DNA of 64,000 nt. Origin: Methylobacterium sp. E-045. GTDB taxonomy: Bacteria > Pseudomonadota > Alphaproteobacteria > Rhizobiales > Beijerinckiaceae. The DNA lies in contig NZ_JAKSYE010000135.1 of assembly GCF_022829685.1 (NCBI RefSeq), forward strand, positions 1-64,000. Reading direction: 5' to 3'. Below the pieces are notes generated by a model that saw only the letters and a list, made by a program, of their open reading frames with translations, did not search any database and had not been told where the DNA came from. Below, piece by piece: positions 51,287 to 60,405 of this stretch (position 1 is the first letter of the stretch; the number at the start of each line of letters is the position of its first letter). The translations under genes were made by a program, and so were the position numbers.

Positions 51287-54200
51287 ATGACGCGCCGCTC
51301 CCTCCCCCCGCAGGCCCGCTCGCGCGGCGTCACGGCGGTGCTCGGGCCGACCAATACCGGCAAGACCCATCTCGCCATCGAGCGGATGCTCGCGCATCCC
51401 ACGGGGATGATCGGGCTGCCCCTGCGCCTCCTGGCGCGGGAGGTCTATTTGCGCGTCGTCGCGCGGGTGGGGGCGGAGCACGTCGCCCTCGTCACCGGCG
51501 AGGAGAAGATCAAGCCGGACCGGCCGCGCTACTGGATCTCCACTATCGAGGCGATGCCGCGCGACCTCGAGGTCGCGTTTGTGGCCATCGACGAGATCCA
51601 GCTCGCCGCCGACATGGACCGCGGCTACGTCTTCACCGACCGCCTGCTGCACCAGCGCGGGCGCGAGGAGACGCTGCTCATCGGCTCCTCCACCATGCTA
51701 CCCCTGGTGCAGTCGCTGATTCCCGGCGTGCACACCACCACCCGCCCGCGCCTCTCGAAACTGACCTATGCCGGCGAGAAGAAGCTCGGGCGGCTGCCCC
51801 GGCGCACGGCCATCGTCGCCTTCTCGGCCGAGGAGGTCTACGCCATCGCCGAGCTGATCCGGCGCCAGCGCGGCGGGGCCGCCGTGGTGCTCGGCGCGCT
51901 CTCGCCGCGCACCCGCAACGCCCAGGTGGAGCTCTACCAGTCGGGGGACGTCGATTATCTCATCGCCACCGACGCAGTGGGGATGGGCCTCAACCTCGAC
52001 GTCGACCACGTCGCCTTCGCGGCCAACTGGAAATACGACGGCACGCGCTTCCGCAGGCTGACGCCCCCCGAGATGGGGCAGATCGCGGGCCGGGCCGGTC
52101 GCCACCTCTCGGACGGCACCTTCGGCTCGACGGGACGCTGCGCCCCGTTCGAGCCCGAGATGATCGAGGCCCTGGAGAGCCACGATTTCGAGCCCCTGCG
52201 GGTGCTGCAATGGCGCAACCCCGACCTCGACTTCTCCTCGCTGCGAGCCCTTCAGGAGAGCCTAGACGCGCATCCCAACGAGAAGGGGCTGACCCGCGCG
52301 CCCATGGGCGAGGACCAGTCGGCCCTCGAAATCCTGATGCGCGAGGACGACATCCGCGACATCGCCACCAATCCGACGGTGGTGCGCCGCCTGTGGGACA
52401 CCTGCGGCGTGCCCGATTACCGCAAGGTCCACCCCCAGACCCATGCGGATCTCGTGGCCCAGCTGTTCCGCTTCCTCATGCGGGGCATGGCCGGGCGCAT
52501 TCCCAACGACTGGTTCGCCAAGCACGTGGCGATGATCGACCGCACCGACGGCGACATCGACGCCCTGTCCCAGCGCATCGCGCAGGGGCGAACCTGGACC
52601 TTCGTCGCCAACCGGCCCGATTGGCTGATTGATCCCGTCCATTGGCAGGGCGAGACACGTCGGGTAGAGGACAGACTGTCTGACGCCCTGCACGAGCGCC
52701 TTGCGAGCCGTTTCGTCGATCGGCGCACCAGCGTCCTGATGCGGCGCCTGAGAGAGAATACGATGTTGGAAGCTGAGATCACCGCCGGCGGGGACGTTAC
52801 CGTCGAGGGCCAGCATGTCGGCCATCTGCACGGGTTCCAGTTCGTGGCCGACCCGGGCGCGGAAGGCCACGAGGCCAAGACCCTGCGCAGTGCCGCCGAA
52901 AAGGCGCTCGGCGGCGAGATCGAGGCGCGCGCCGAGCGCTTCTCGGCCGCGGCGGATTCGTCCCTGGTCCTGTCCCATGACGGCATCATCCGCTGGACCG
53001 GAGACCCGGTCGCCAAGCTGACGCCGGGCGACAAGCTGTTCGAGCCGCATGTGCGGCTGCTGGCCGACGAGCAGCTCACCGGCCCGGCCCGCGACAAGGT
53101 CGAGACCCGGCTGGTCGCCTGGCTCAAGGCCTATGTGGTCCGCCTCCTCGGCCCGCTGATCGAGATCGAGACGGCGGCCGACCTCGTGGGCCTGTCGAAG
53201 GGCATCGGCTACCAGGTGGTCGAATCCCTCGGCGTCCTGGAACGCTCGAAGGTGATGCACGAGATGCGCACCCTCGACCAGGAAGGACGCGGGGCGCTGC
53301 GCCGCCACGGGGTCCGCTTCGGCGCCTATCACATCTTCCTGCCGGCCCTGCTCAAGCCGGCGCCCCGCACCCTCGCCGCCCAGCTCTGGGCGCTGAAGAA
53401 CGGCGGCCTCGACCAGCGCGGCCTCGACGAGATCGCGCATCTGGCCGGCTCCGGCCGCACCTCGATCAAGGTCGATCCGGAGATCGCCAAGGGCCTGTAC
53501 CGCGCCGCCGGCTTCCGCGTCTGCGGCGAGCGCGCCGTGCGCGTCGACATCCTGGAGCGCCTCGCCGACCTGATCCGCCCGGCGGTGACCTATGTGCCCG
53601 GCACCACCCCCGGCGAGGCCCCGGCCGGCACCGCCGACGGCGATGCCTTCGTCGCCACCGTGGGGATGACCTCCCTCGTGGGCTGTTCGGGCGAGGATTT
53701 CGGATCGATCCTGAAATCCCTCGGCTACGTCGCCGAGAGCCGCCCCGGTCCGGCCATCACCGTGCCGCTGCGTCCCGCCGCCGCGACCCAGCCCATCGCC
53801 CCGGCGACCGCCTCCACCGACGAGGCGGCGACGGCGTCCGAGGAGGCCGCACCCGCGACCGACGACGGGGCCGAGCCCGAAAACGACGCCAAGCCTGAAA
53901 ACGAGGCCAAGCCTGAAGGCGACATAACGTCCGACGGCGAGACCAAGCCCGAAGGCGAGACAGCCTCCGAAAACGAGCCGACCTCCGAAAACGAGACCTC
54001 GCCCGACACCGCCGAGCCCGTGGCGGAAGGCGTGCCCGATCCCGAGGTCGTGTCCTCCGAAGCCGCCCCGTCCGAGACCGGCACCGTCGAGGCGGAGCAG
54101 GGACCGGCCGTCGCCGAGGCACCTGCGGATGCCGCCGCGGAGCCCGAGGCGGCCCCCGTCCCCGTGGCGGAATCCGCGTCCCTCGCCGGCATCGAGCCGG

Positions 54201-54679
54201 ACGCGGCCGAGACCGCCGCGGATGCCGCCTCGCCCGAACCGGTGCTGGTGGAGATCTGGCGTCTCCAGCGGCATCAGCGCAGTTCCGCCCCGCGGCAGAA
54301 CCGCCCACGCGGCGGCCGTGACGGCGCGCCCGCGGGCAACCGCGCTCCCGGCGAAGGCCGTCAGGATCGGCGCCCCGCTCATGCCGGTGCTCCCCGCGCG
54401 GGCGGTCCCGACGGGGCCGAGCGCAACCGCGGCGGACAGGGCGACCGGCCCGAAGGGGGCCGTCGCGATGGCGGCCGGCCCGAGGGGGGACGCCCCCCCC
54501 GCCGCGAGCGGTTCGAGCCCGGCCGGGTCCGTCCCGAGCGCCGCGACGAAGGCCGGCCCGCAGCCCAGCAGGAGCAGCGTCCGCAACGCCGCGAGCGGGC
54601 TCCGGACCCGGATTCGCCCTTCGCCAAGCTCGCGGCGCTCAAGGCCCAGCTCGAAGCCGGCGACGGCGGCAAGCGCTAA
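51287..54679 (+). CDS. Suv3-like RNA helicase with acidic and Arg/Gly tails
   Basis: A 1130-residue superfamily-2 helicase resembling mitochondrial Suv3. Walker A is GPTNTGKTH (20-28), Walker B AIDEIQL near 103, and the second core domain has ATDAVGMGLNLDV and GRAGRH. A helical mid-region follows, as in Suv3. From about residue 830 the chain turns acidic and repetitive (Glu, Pro, Ala, Asn), then ends in an Arg/Gly-rich segment (GGRRDGGRPEGGRPPRRE) that probably binds RNA. It likely unwinds RNA during decay or ribosome work. A large hairpin follows the stop. Confidence 0.88.
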   Translation: MTRRSLPPQARSRGVTAVLGPTNTGKTHLAIERMLAHPTGMIGLPLRLLAREVYLRVVARVGAEHVALVTGEEKIKPDRPRYWISTIEAMPRDLEVAFVAIDEIQLAADMDRGYVFTDRLLHQRGREETLLIGSSTMLPLVQSLIPGVHTTTRPRLSKLTYAGEKKLGRLPRRTAIVAFSAEEVYAIAELIRRQRGGAAVVLGALSPRTRNAQVELYQSGDVDYLIATDAVGMGLNLDVDHVAFAANWKYDGTRFRRLTPPEMGQIAGRAGRHLSDGTFGSTGRCAPFEPEMIEALESHDFEPLRVLQWRNPDLDFSSLRALQESLDAHPNEKGLTRAPMGEDQSALEILMREDDIRDIATNPTVVRRLWDTCGVPDYRKVHPQTHADLVAQLFRFLMRGMAGRIPNDWFAKHVAMIDRTDGDIDALSQRIAQGRTWTFVANRPDWLIDPVHWQGETRRVEDRLSDALHERLASRFVDRRTSVLMRRLRENTMLEAEITAGGDVTVEGQHVGHLHGFQFVADPGAEGHEAKTLRSAAEKALGGEIEARAERFSAAADSSLVLSHDGIIRWTGDPVAKLTPGDKLFEPHVRLLADEQLTGPARDKVETRLVAWLKAYVVRLLGPLIEIETAADLVGLSKGIGYQVVESLGVLERSKVMHEMRTLDQEGRGALRRHGVRFGAYHIFLPALLKPAPRTLAAQLWALKNGGLDQRGLDEIAHLAGSGRTSIKVDPEIAKGLYRAAGFRVCGERAVRVDILERLADLIRPAVTYVPGTTPGEAPAGTADGDAFVATVGMTSLVGCSGEDFGSILKSLGYVAESRPGPAITVPLRPAAATQPIAPATASTDEAATASEEAAPATDDGAEPENDAKPENEAKPEGDITSDGETKPEGETASENEPTSENETSPDTAEPVAEGVPDPEVVSSEAAPSETGTVEAEQGPAVAEAPADAAAEPEAAPVPVAESASLAGIEPDAAETAADAASPEPVLVEIWRLQRHQRSSAPRQNRPRGGRDGAPAGNRAPGEGRQDRRPAHAGAPRAGGPDGAERNRGGQGDRPEGGRRDGGRPEGGRPPRRERFEPGRVRPERRDEGRPAAQQEQRPQRRERAPDPDSPFAKLAALKAQLEAGDGGKR

Positions 54680-54720
54680 GCAGGTTCGCATTGGCAAGCC
54701 AACGCTTCACCTCGCTTAGG
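54675..54720. terminator. Large imperfect hairpin after the helicase gene
   Basis: Imperfect stem beginning CTAAGC and ending GCTTAG, with inner arms ATTGGC / GCCAAC around an AA loop. It overlaps the helicase stop codon. It merges into a dispersed intergenic sequence (54735-54775), so it may be a mosaic repeat rather than a dedicated terminator. Confidence 0.5.
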
Positions 54721-54734
54721 CCTTTGGTGTGTCG

Positions 54735-54775
54735 CAGGTTTTGGGACGCAAAACCGGTGACCACTTTTGCTAAAC
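54735..54775. repeat. Intergenic mosaic sequence
   Basis: Contains GGTTTTGGGACGCAAAACC, a small hairpin, and then GTGACC and CTTTTGC. The string GACGCA(A/G)AACCGGTGACC recurs at about 37079-37097 before the methyltransferase gene, so it is a dispersed non-coding element of the rhizobial intergenic type. Confidence 0.55.
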
Positions 54776-54789
54776 CTACTTAGATCTGG

Positions 54790-55089
54790 ATGAAGCCGGG
54801 GCGGCAGCGTCTCGACAAGTGGCTCTGGTTCACCCGCTTCGCGCGGAGCCGGTCCCTTGCCGCCTCCCTGGTGGAGGACGGCTTCGTCCGCGTGAACGGC
54901 ACGCGCGCCGACAATCCCGCCAAGGGGATCGGCATCGGTGACGTGGTCACCGTCGCCGCCGCCCATGTGACGGCGGTGGTGCGGGTGGTGGATCTCGGCG
55001 AGCGGCGCGGCCCCGCCCCCGAGGCGCGGGGCCTCTACGCCATCCTGTCGGGCGGCCCGTCCCCGGACTCCGACGACGGCGCGGCGTGA
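54790..55089 (+). CDS. S4-domain RNA-binding protein (HslR-like)
   Basis: A 99-residue protein with an N-terminal S4 domain (RQRLDKWLWFTRFARSRSLA and VEDGFVRVNGTRA), like Hsp15/HslR, which rescues 50S subunits carrying a peptidyl-tRNA after heat shock. It starts 110 nt after the helicase gene on the same strand, and CarD and RpoH genes are near, but no operon is certain. The HslR identity is by similarity of the S4 domain only. Confidence 0.87.
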   Translation: MKPGRQRLDKWLWFTRFARSRSLAASLVEDGFVRVNGTRADNPAKGIGIGDVVTVAAAHVTAVVRVVDLGERRGPAPEARGLYAILSGGPSPDSDDGAA

Positions 55090-55340
55090 TCCGCCTCTCC
55101 TCCGAGGGTGTGGCACGGACGCACCGGCCGCCCCCGGCATGAGCCCACGCTGCTTGTCAGCCACTCTGGCAGGGGATAGAGCCGTGCGGAAATGGCGGGC
55201 GGAGCGGTCGACGCGCCGTCCGCGAGGCGCGTGACACACGGGCGCGTTAACGGAGCCGTGCGGGAGGCCGGTCTAGGATCGGGGCCGAAGCGGTCTCGGG
55301 TCTCGCGATCCATCCCACCACGGACAAGGCTGAAGGGCAC

Positions 55341-55679
55341 ATGACCTACGTCGTCACCGACAATTGCATCAAGTGCAAGTACATGGACTGCGTGGAAGTC
55401 TGCCCCGTGGATTGCTTCTACGAGGGCGAGAACATGCTCGTCATCCACCCCGACGAGTGCATCGATTGCGGCGTCTGCGAGCCGGAATGCCCCGCCGAGG
55501 CGATCAAGCCCGACACCGAGCCGAGCCTGGAGACCTGGCTGAAGCTCAACGCCGATTACGCGCGGAGCTGGCCCAACATCACGCAGAAGAAGGACGCCCC
55601 GTCCGACGCCAAGGATTGGGACGGCGTCAGCGGCAAGCTCGAGGCGCATTTCTCGGCCTCCCCCGGCACCGGCGACTAG
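55341..55679 (+). CDS. fdxA: 7Fe ferredoxin FdxA
   Basis: A 112-residue ferredoxin. The first cluster motif is CIKCKYMDCVEVCPVDCF-like, with the extra spacing of a [3Fe-4S] site, and the second CIDCGVCEPECP binds [4Fe-4S]. The tail of about 50 residues is standard for FdxA of alphaproteobacteria. It carries electrons at low potential. It is preceded by about 250 nt of non-coding DNA and stands alone. Confidence 0.94.
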   Translation: MTYVVTDNCIKCKYMDCVEVCPVDCFYEGENMLVIHPDECIDCGVCEPECPAEAIKPDTEPSLETWLKLNADYARSWPNITQKKDAPSDAKDWDGVSGKLEAHFSASPGTGD

Positions 55680-56258
55680 CCCCGCTCCCGGCCGTTGGCC
55701 CGGAACTTCCGGCGCGCCCCGCCGTCACGGATGCGTGATCCCCGTCCGAGGACGGACACGGGCGCTTCACGACGCCGCCGATGGCGGGCCGGCCTGCGGA
55801 AGGGTCGAACCGGCAGGTGCCCGGAGAGTCACGCCCCGCGTGCATCGGGCGCCGGGCGAAGCCCGGCCCGGCCGGTTGTGCACGCATGCCCTGCGTCGGC
55901 AATCCTTTGATTCGGCGCCCGGTTTGTGGTACGTAGACCGCCTGCCGTCGTTCGTGCCTGACGTGCTGCCCTTGGCTACCGGATCGGTGGTTTCCAAACT
56001 TTTCGACAGAGTCGGCTTCCCATTCCTGTGGGACGCTACCTCGGCGAGACGAGGCGGCATGTGATCGACCGCTGGAGGCCTATGCGCCTTCCGCGGCGCT
56101 GATCACATGGTGTGGATGATCGGCTAGCCTGGGACCCGCTCGGCCGATGCATGACGCATCGATGGCCGGCGGACAAGGGGCTCAAGCCGGGTCACCCACC
56201 CCGGGAATGAAGGTTCGGCGCGACTCGACCCGCGCAATGTTCTGGAGGCGCTTCTCGC
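55680..56258. other. Long leader region before carD
   Basis: About 580 nt without a credible gene. A possible housekeeping promoter has TTGATT at 55907 and TACGTA at 55930 with 17 nt between. A strong stem-loop lies at 56058-56109, so the carD transcript may have a structured leader of about 300 nt. Confidence 0.45.
56058..56109 (+). promoter_or_regulatory. Stem-loop in the carD leader
   Basis: Outer arms CATGTGATC and GATCACATG are perfect over nine bases; inside, GGAGGC can pair with GCGCCTTCC imperfectly. It begins about 200 nt before the carD start. It could be a regulatory leader structure or a protein-binding palindrome. Confidence 0.45.
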
Positions 56259-56861
56259 ATGACCACAGCCAAGAAGACGACGGCAGGCCGCCAAGGCTTC
56301 AAGACCGGCGAAGCGGTGGTGTACCCAGCTCATGGCGTCGGACGCATCACTGCGATCGAGGAGCAGGAAATCGCCGGCTACAAGCTCGAGCTGTTCGTGG
56401 TCTCGTTCGAGAAGGACAAGATGGTCCTGCGCGTGCCCACCGCCAAGGCTAACAGCGTCGGCATGCGCAAGCTCGCCGAGCCGGAACTCGTCAAGAAGGC
56501 CCTCGACGTGCTCACCGGCCGCGCCCGGATCAAGCGCACCATGTGGTCGCGCCGCGCCCAGGAATATGAGGCCAAGATCAATTCCGGCGATCTGCTGTCG
56601 GTGACCGAGGTGGTCCGCGACCTCTACCGTTCGGAGGCCCAGCCCGAGCAATCCTACAGCGAGCGCCAGCTCTATGAGGCCGCCCTCGACCGCGTGCTGC
56701 GCGAAATCTCCTCGGTGAACAAGATCACCGAGACGGAGGCGCTCAAGCTCATCGAGCAGAGCCTCGCCAAGTCGCCCCGCCGCGCTAAGGGCGAGGCGGA
56801 AGCCGAGGGCGATGCCGAGGCGGATGGCGAAGGCGACGACATCCGGGAAGAGGCCGCCTGA
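56259..56861 (+). CDS. carD: CarD-family transcription regulator
   Basis: A 200-residue CarD/CdnL-type protein. The N-terminal RNA-polymerase-interacting domain reads FKTGEAVVYPAHGVGRI and KLELFVVSFEKDKMVLRVP; the helical C-domain contains KRTMWSRRAQEYEAKINSG-like and RSEAQPEQSYSERQLYEAAL. It binds RNA polymerase beta and stabilises open complexes at rRNA and other promoters. The C-terminus is an acidic tail (EAEAEGDAEADGEGDD). It has a long leader and is followed by a strong terminator. Confidence 0.93.
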   Translation: MTTAKKTTAGRQGFKTGEAVVYPAHGVGRITAIEEQEIAGYKLELFVVSFEKDKMVLRVPTAKANSVGMRKLAEPELVKKALDVLTGRARIKRTMWSRRAQEYEAKINSGDLLSVTEVVRDLYRSEAQPEQSYSERQLYEAALDRVLREISSVNKITETEALKLIEQSLAKSPRRAKGEAEAEGDAEADGEGDDIREEAA

Positions 56862-56896
56862 TCGGCCCGTCGTCCCAAACCTAGTCGTTCGACCGG

Positions 56897-56926
56897 AAGG
56901 CCCGGCGCACCAGCGCCGGGCCTTTT
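56897..56926 (+). terminator. Rho-independent terminator after carD
   Basis: Perfect 10-bp stem GGCCCGGCGC / GCGCCGGGCC with an ACCA loop and a TTTT run, 36 nt past the carD stop. Confidence 0.85.
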
Positions 56927-57153
56927 GCTGTGCCGGCCTCCTCGACAGGCGCCGCGCGGGCGGCTCGCGAGCGACGCGGCGTCGCGTCCCCTCCCCGTCC
57001 ACCCTCGCGGAACTATCGGTGCAACGGCTCCGTTGTCCGGTGCCTGGGCCATGCCCCTGGGCCAGTGCCCACGCTGTCCGGACCATTCGGGTCGCTCGAC
57101 CCCGAGAGTCCTTCGCGATGCGCGCACGCAACGGACGAGAGGCGGAGGCGGGA

Positions 57154-58026
57154 ATGGCGGACATCGCGGGGATACGGCGACAGTTCATTCGTACGGCCAT
57201 GGAGGCGCCCTTCCTGGCGCGAGACGAGGAACGCGGTCTCGCCGTCCGCTGGAAGGATGAGCGCGACGAACACGCGCTCCACCGCCTGATTTCCGCGCAT
57301 ATGCGGCTCGTCATCGCCATCGCCGGACGTTTTCGCCATTACGGCCTGCCCATGGCCGACCTCGTGCAGGAGGGGCATGTGGGCCTGATGGAAGCGGCGG
57401 CCCGGTTCGAGCCGGAGCGGGAAGTCCGCTTCTCCACCTATGCCACGTGGTGGATCAGGGCCTCGATCCAGGATTATATTTTGCGCAACTGGTCCATCGT
57501 CCGCGGCGGCACGAGTTCGGCCCAGAAAGCCCTGTTCTTCAATCTGCGCCGCCTTCGTGCCAAGCTCATGCAATCCACCGAGGAGCATGTGGGCGACGAG
57601 ATCCATCGCCGCATCGCCACCGCCATCGGTGTGTCGCAGCAGGACGTCGCCCTGATGGACGCCCGTCTGTCGGGTCCCGACATGTCGCTCAATGCCCCCG
57701 TGGGCGAGGAGAGCGAGGCCTCCTCCGAGCGGATGGATTTCCTCGTGGACGGATCCGACCTGCCCGACGAGACGGTCTCGGCCTCGGTGGATGGCGAGCG
57801 CCGTCTCACCTGGCTCAACGAAGCGCTCACCGTGCTCTCCGAGCGCGAATTGCGCATCCTGCGCGAACGCAGGCTGACGGAAGACCAAGCGACCCTGGAG
57901 GCCCTCGGCCGCCGCCTCGGCATCTCGAAGGAGCGTGTCCGGCAGATCGAGAACCGCGCCCTGGAAAAACTTCGCCGTGCCCTGGCCGAGCGTTTTCCAC
58001 AGACCGCCGGCAACGTGTACGTCTGA
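57154..58026 (+). CDS. rpoH: Heat-shock sigma factor RpoH
   Basis: A 290-residue sigma-32-type factor. Region 2 holds LISAHMRLVIAIAGRFRHYG and FSTYATWWIRASIQDYILRN; the RpoH box reads QKALFFNLRR; region 4 ends with LGISKERVRQIENRALEKLR. It directs heat-shock transcription. Start 57154 follows GGAGG and gives a normal length; the in-frame ATG at 57118 adds twelve residues. Alphaproteobacteria often have several RpoH copies; which this is cannot be told. It stands after the carD terminator. Confidence 0.9.
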   Translation: MADIAGIRRQFIRTAMEAPFLARDEERGLAVRWKDERDEHALHRLISAHMRLVIAIAGRFRHYGLPMADLVQEGHVGLMEAAARFEPEREVRFSTYATWWIRASIQDYILRNWSIVRGGTSSAQKALFFNLRRLRAKLMQSTEEHVGDEIHRRIATAIGVSQQDVALMDARLSGPDMSLNAPVGEESEASSERMDFLVDGSDLPDETVSASVDGERRLTWLNEALTVLSERELRILRERRLTEDQATLEALGRRLGISKERVRQIENRALEKLRRALAERFPQTAGNVYV

Positions 58027-58104
58027 CTGAACGGTGCTTGCCGCCTGAGACCGGCCCCGGCACATTGACGCTTCGGCATCCCCTTTGTGGGTGCACGCGC
58101 GAAG

Positions 58105-58350
58105 ATGCTGTCGAGTCAGGTGGTGCGGGACGTCCATGACACGAACGGTGCGACCCGCAGGCCGCTCCTGGCCCTTGCGGTGATCCTTGCCGCGACCCTG
58201 GCGATCGCCGTCGCCCTTACCCGCACGCACGATCTCTCGTGGCTGGCGGCCGTCGGCACCTTCTATGGCCTCTTTGCTCTCTGCCAGATCGCTTATCTCG
58301 GCCTCGTCGTCGTTCAGGAGTGGGACGGCGCACCCGATCGATCGAGCTGA
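58105..58350 (+). CDS. Small two-helix membrane protein
   Basis: An 81-residue protein with two hydrophobic helices (PLLALAVILAATLAIAVAL and AVGTFYGLFALCQIAYLGL). The family is not recognised. It ends three bases before the phosphopantetheinyl transferase start, so the two may be cotranscribed. ATG 58105 is the likelier start; 58087 adds six residues. Confidence 0.6.
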   Translation: MLSSQVVRDVHDTNGATRRPLLALAVILAATLAIAVALTRTHDLSWLAAVGTFYGLFALCQIAYLGLVVVQEWDGAPDRSS

Positions 58351-58353
58351 CGC

Positions 58354-59136
58354 GTGAGCGCCGCTTGTCCGGAAGAGCCGAGGGCCGGCGAGACGCCGGA
58401 TCGCACGGGGCCGGGTGCCCCCGTGACCGTCTGGGACGTCGACCTCACCCAGGCCATCGACCACCGGGCGACGTGCCGGGACCTTCTCTCCGACGACGAG
58501 CGCGCGCGCGCGTCCCGGTTCGTCCGCGACGTGGATCGGTGGCGGTTCGAGGCGAGCCATGCGGCCCTGCGCCTCGTGCTCGGGCTTCGGTGCGGATCGG
58601 ACCCCCGCGCGCTCGTCTTCGGCGCGACGCCCTCCGGCAAACCACATCTCGTGGGGGAGCAGGCCGGATCATGCCGGTTCAGCCTGTCCCATTCCGGCAG
58701 CCGTGCTCTGATCGGGCTTTCCTCCTCCGCGGAGATCGGCGTCGATGTGGAAGAGATGCGTCCGATGCCCGATCTGCTTCGCATCGCGCAGGCGCATTTC
58801 GCGCCGCGGGAGATCGCCGCCCTCGAAACCCTCGCGCCCCGCGACCTCACGGTGGCGTTCTTCGCCTGCTGGACGCGCAAGGAGGCCGTGGCGAAGGCCA
58901 CAGGCCAGGGCCTCTCCCTGCGCCTCGACAGCTTTGCCGTCTCCGTCACGCCGGAGAGGGCAGAGCTGCTGGCGATCCCGGAGGGGACGGCGGCGTGGAG
59001 CCTGCACGCCCTCCCCACGGCACCGGACCATCTCGCCGCCATCGCCATCATGGCGGCGGATACCGGCTTTCTCCGCCGCACCCTTCCCCCCGATTGGGCC
59101 GCCGGTCTCTCCACCATATCGCAACGAGGGCCATGA
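58354..59136 (+). CDS. 4'-phosphopantetheinyl transferase (Sfp-like)
   Basis: A 260-residue transferase of the Sfp/Gsp class, which moves the 4'-phosphopantetheine arm of CoA onto acyl- or peptidyl-carrier proteins. The magnesium motif is IGVDVEEM and the second signature FFACWTRKEAVAKATGQGL; the N-terminal half has RFVRDVDRWRFEASHAALRLV. No polyketide or peptide synthetase is in this window, so its carrier protein lies elsewhere. The start is GTG 58354. It is upstream of tRNA-Pro. Confidence 0.88.
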   Translation: MSAACPEEPRAGETPDRTGPGAPVTVWDVDLTQAIDHRATCRDLLSDDERARASRFVRDVDRWRFEASHAALRLVLGLRCGSDPRALVFGATPSGKPHLVGEQAGSCRFSLSHSGSRALIGLSSSAEIGVDVEEMRPMPDLLRIAQAHFAPREIAALETLAPRDLTVAFFACWTRKEAVAKATGQGLSLRLDSFAVSVTPERAELLAIPEGTAAWSLHALPTAPDHLAAIAIMAADTGFLRRTLPPDWAAGLSTISQRGP

Positions 59137-59199
59137 TGGCGCTTGCGGCCCCGCGCCGGCCTCGCTATACGTCCGCTCGCCGGTGGAGACGCCGGCCGT

Positions 59200-59276
59200 C
59201 GGAGTGTAGCGCAGTCTGGTAGCGCACCACGTTCGGGACGTGGGGGTCGCAGGTTCAAATCCTGCCACTCCGACCA
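59200..59276 (+). tRNA. tRNA-Pro(CGG)
   Basis: 77 nt with acceptor CGGAGTG / CACTCCG, discriminator A and encoded CCA. The anticodon stem CCACG / CGTGG encloses TTCGGGA with anticodon CGG, and the T stem GCAGG / CCTGC encloses TTCAAAT. All stems pair. The gene is complete. Confidence 0.95.
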
Positions 59277-59663
59277 ACACTTAGCTTGGTTTCTGATAAC
59301 TGCCCCGACAGTTATCCCGACAGAAACCCAGCAAAACACCCCACCGCGAGCGAAAGAAACCCCGCCGGGCACGGAGCTGGGCAAGCCAAGCTACGCCACG
59401 CATCTGATTGGCACCTGGGTGCAATAACTCACAGGACGTAGAGCGAGGCGTGCCTAAGCCACGCGACGCATGTTACCGCTCTAGGCGCCAAATTGCGCGT
59501 TTGCGTTCGTGGAAAATTCGCAATGACCGCTGGACGCATCGGCTCCGCAGCCCTCGTATCTTGCTACTCACGCAATTCGGAATATGTACCCCTTCCTTAG
59601 AGATTGACGGACTCGCTCACATGCGGTGTGATTGAGCGCTGTTGAAACAGGCAGGATTATCGT
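59277..59663. other. Intergenic after tRNA-Pro
   Basis: About 390 nt without a clear gene. A short inverted repeat (GATAACTG / CAGTTATC, 59295-59316) lies just after the tRNA. The CCGCCGGGCACGGAGC string near 59364 recurs near 60588. Confidence 0.45.
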
Positions 59664-59936
59664 ATGTCTGCGCAAGCCAGGTGCGACGAAAAGAGATCGT
59701 CTCTGGTCGTCGACACATACCACGACTCATACCGTGAAGCGCTCTGCGAAGCGACACGACGTCGAAATCAGGCGGGCCACGAAGGGTCGATTACGAACGT
59801 CACCAAGTCGGCCTACGGTCGCTATGTGGTGCGAAGCCTTCCGGCTGAGTTCATTCTGGATATGGCCGTTGATGGAACGCCCATGCCGGGGTTCATGACT
59901 GGCTTCGGGTTTGGCGGAACGACCTTCAATGACTGA
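59664..59936 (+). CDS. Small hypothetical protein
   Basis: A 90-residue protein with no recognised domain. It contains a charged N-terminal half (CDEKRSSLVVDTYHDSYREA) and a glycine-rich end (GFMTGFGFGGTTF). No membrane segment or signal is seen. It overlaps the next gene by eight bases, which supports real translation. It belongs to the accessory stretch after tRNA-Pro. Confidence 0.5.
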   Translation: MSAQARCDEKRSSLVVDTYHDSYREALCEATRRRNQAGHEGSITNVTKSAYGRYVVRSLPAEFILDMAVDGTPMPGFMTGFGFGGTTFND

Positions 59937-60405
59937 CGAGAGAGGGGATGGGCCAGTCCCGTCCTCCAGCGTCCCCGTTGCGTATCGACCAGACACGTCG
60001 CACCACGCGTCCGATTTGGAGAGCATCCAATTCCGCGAGTTGATGGATATCGAGCGTGCGCGCATCGATAGTTCAAACCGCCGAACTGAGGTGGTTCGCG
60101 AAATGATCTCCGCCCAAGTGGCGCAAAACGCCCGGGAGTTCGAGTTCGCAACCCAGCGAATGGACGGGGAGGAGCGACGAGAGAAGCGGCGCCTCTCTCT
60201 TTTCACCCGCATCGTTTTTGCGGGTTCGGTTGTCGGCGTGATCCTCCTGGGCTTCCTGATGTACGTTGCCTTCTATGGGTCCCCAGAGAATGCAGCGATA
60301 GCGCGATCCTGGCTGACATCGGGCTTCAAAGCTTTTGGCGGAGGTGCAGTACTCGTGATTGCGGGCCAGATCCTCATGCGGCTCTTGAAGACCCCCCAGA
60401 ATTGA
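59929..60405 (+). CDS. Hypothetical membrane protein with helical N-terminus
   Basis: A 158-residue protein. Residues about 30-90 are a long charged helix that could form a coiled coil (RTEVVREMISAQVAQNAREF), followed by two membrane helices (IVFAGSVVGVILLGFLMYVAF and AFGGGAVLVIAGQILM). The start MTDERGD overlaps the previous gene. The composition resembles small phage- or island-borne membrane proteins; function is unknown. Confidence 0.65.
   Translation: MTDERGDGPVPSSSVPVAYRPDTSHHASDLESIQFRELMDIERARIDSSNRRTEVVREMISAQVAQNAREFEFATQRMDGEERREKRRLSLFTRIVFAGSVVGVILLGFLMYVAFYGSPENAAIARSWLTSGFKAFGGGAVLVIAGQILMRLLKTPQN

Noticed and set aside
52262..54697. 811-residue minus-strand frame opposite the helicase
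   Set aside because: Antisense to a gene with all helicase motifs; its glycine-rich composition is that of GC-rich shadows.
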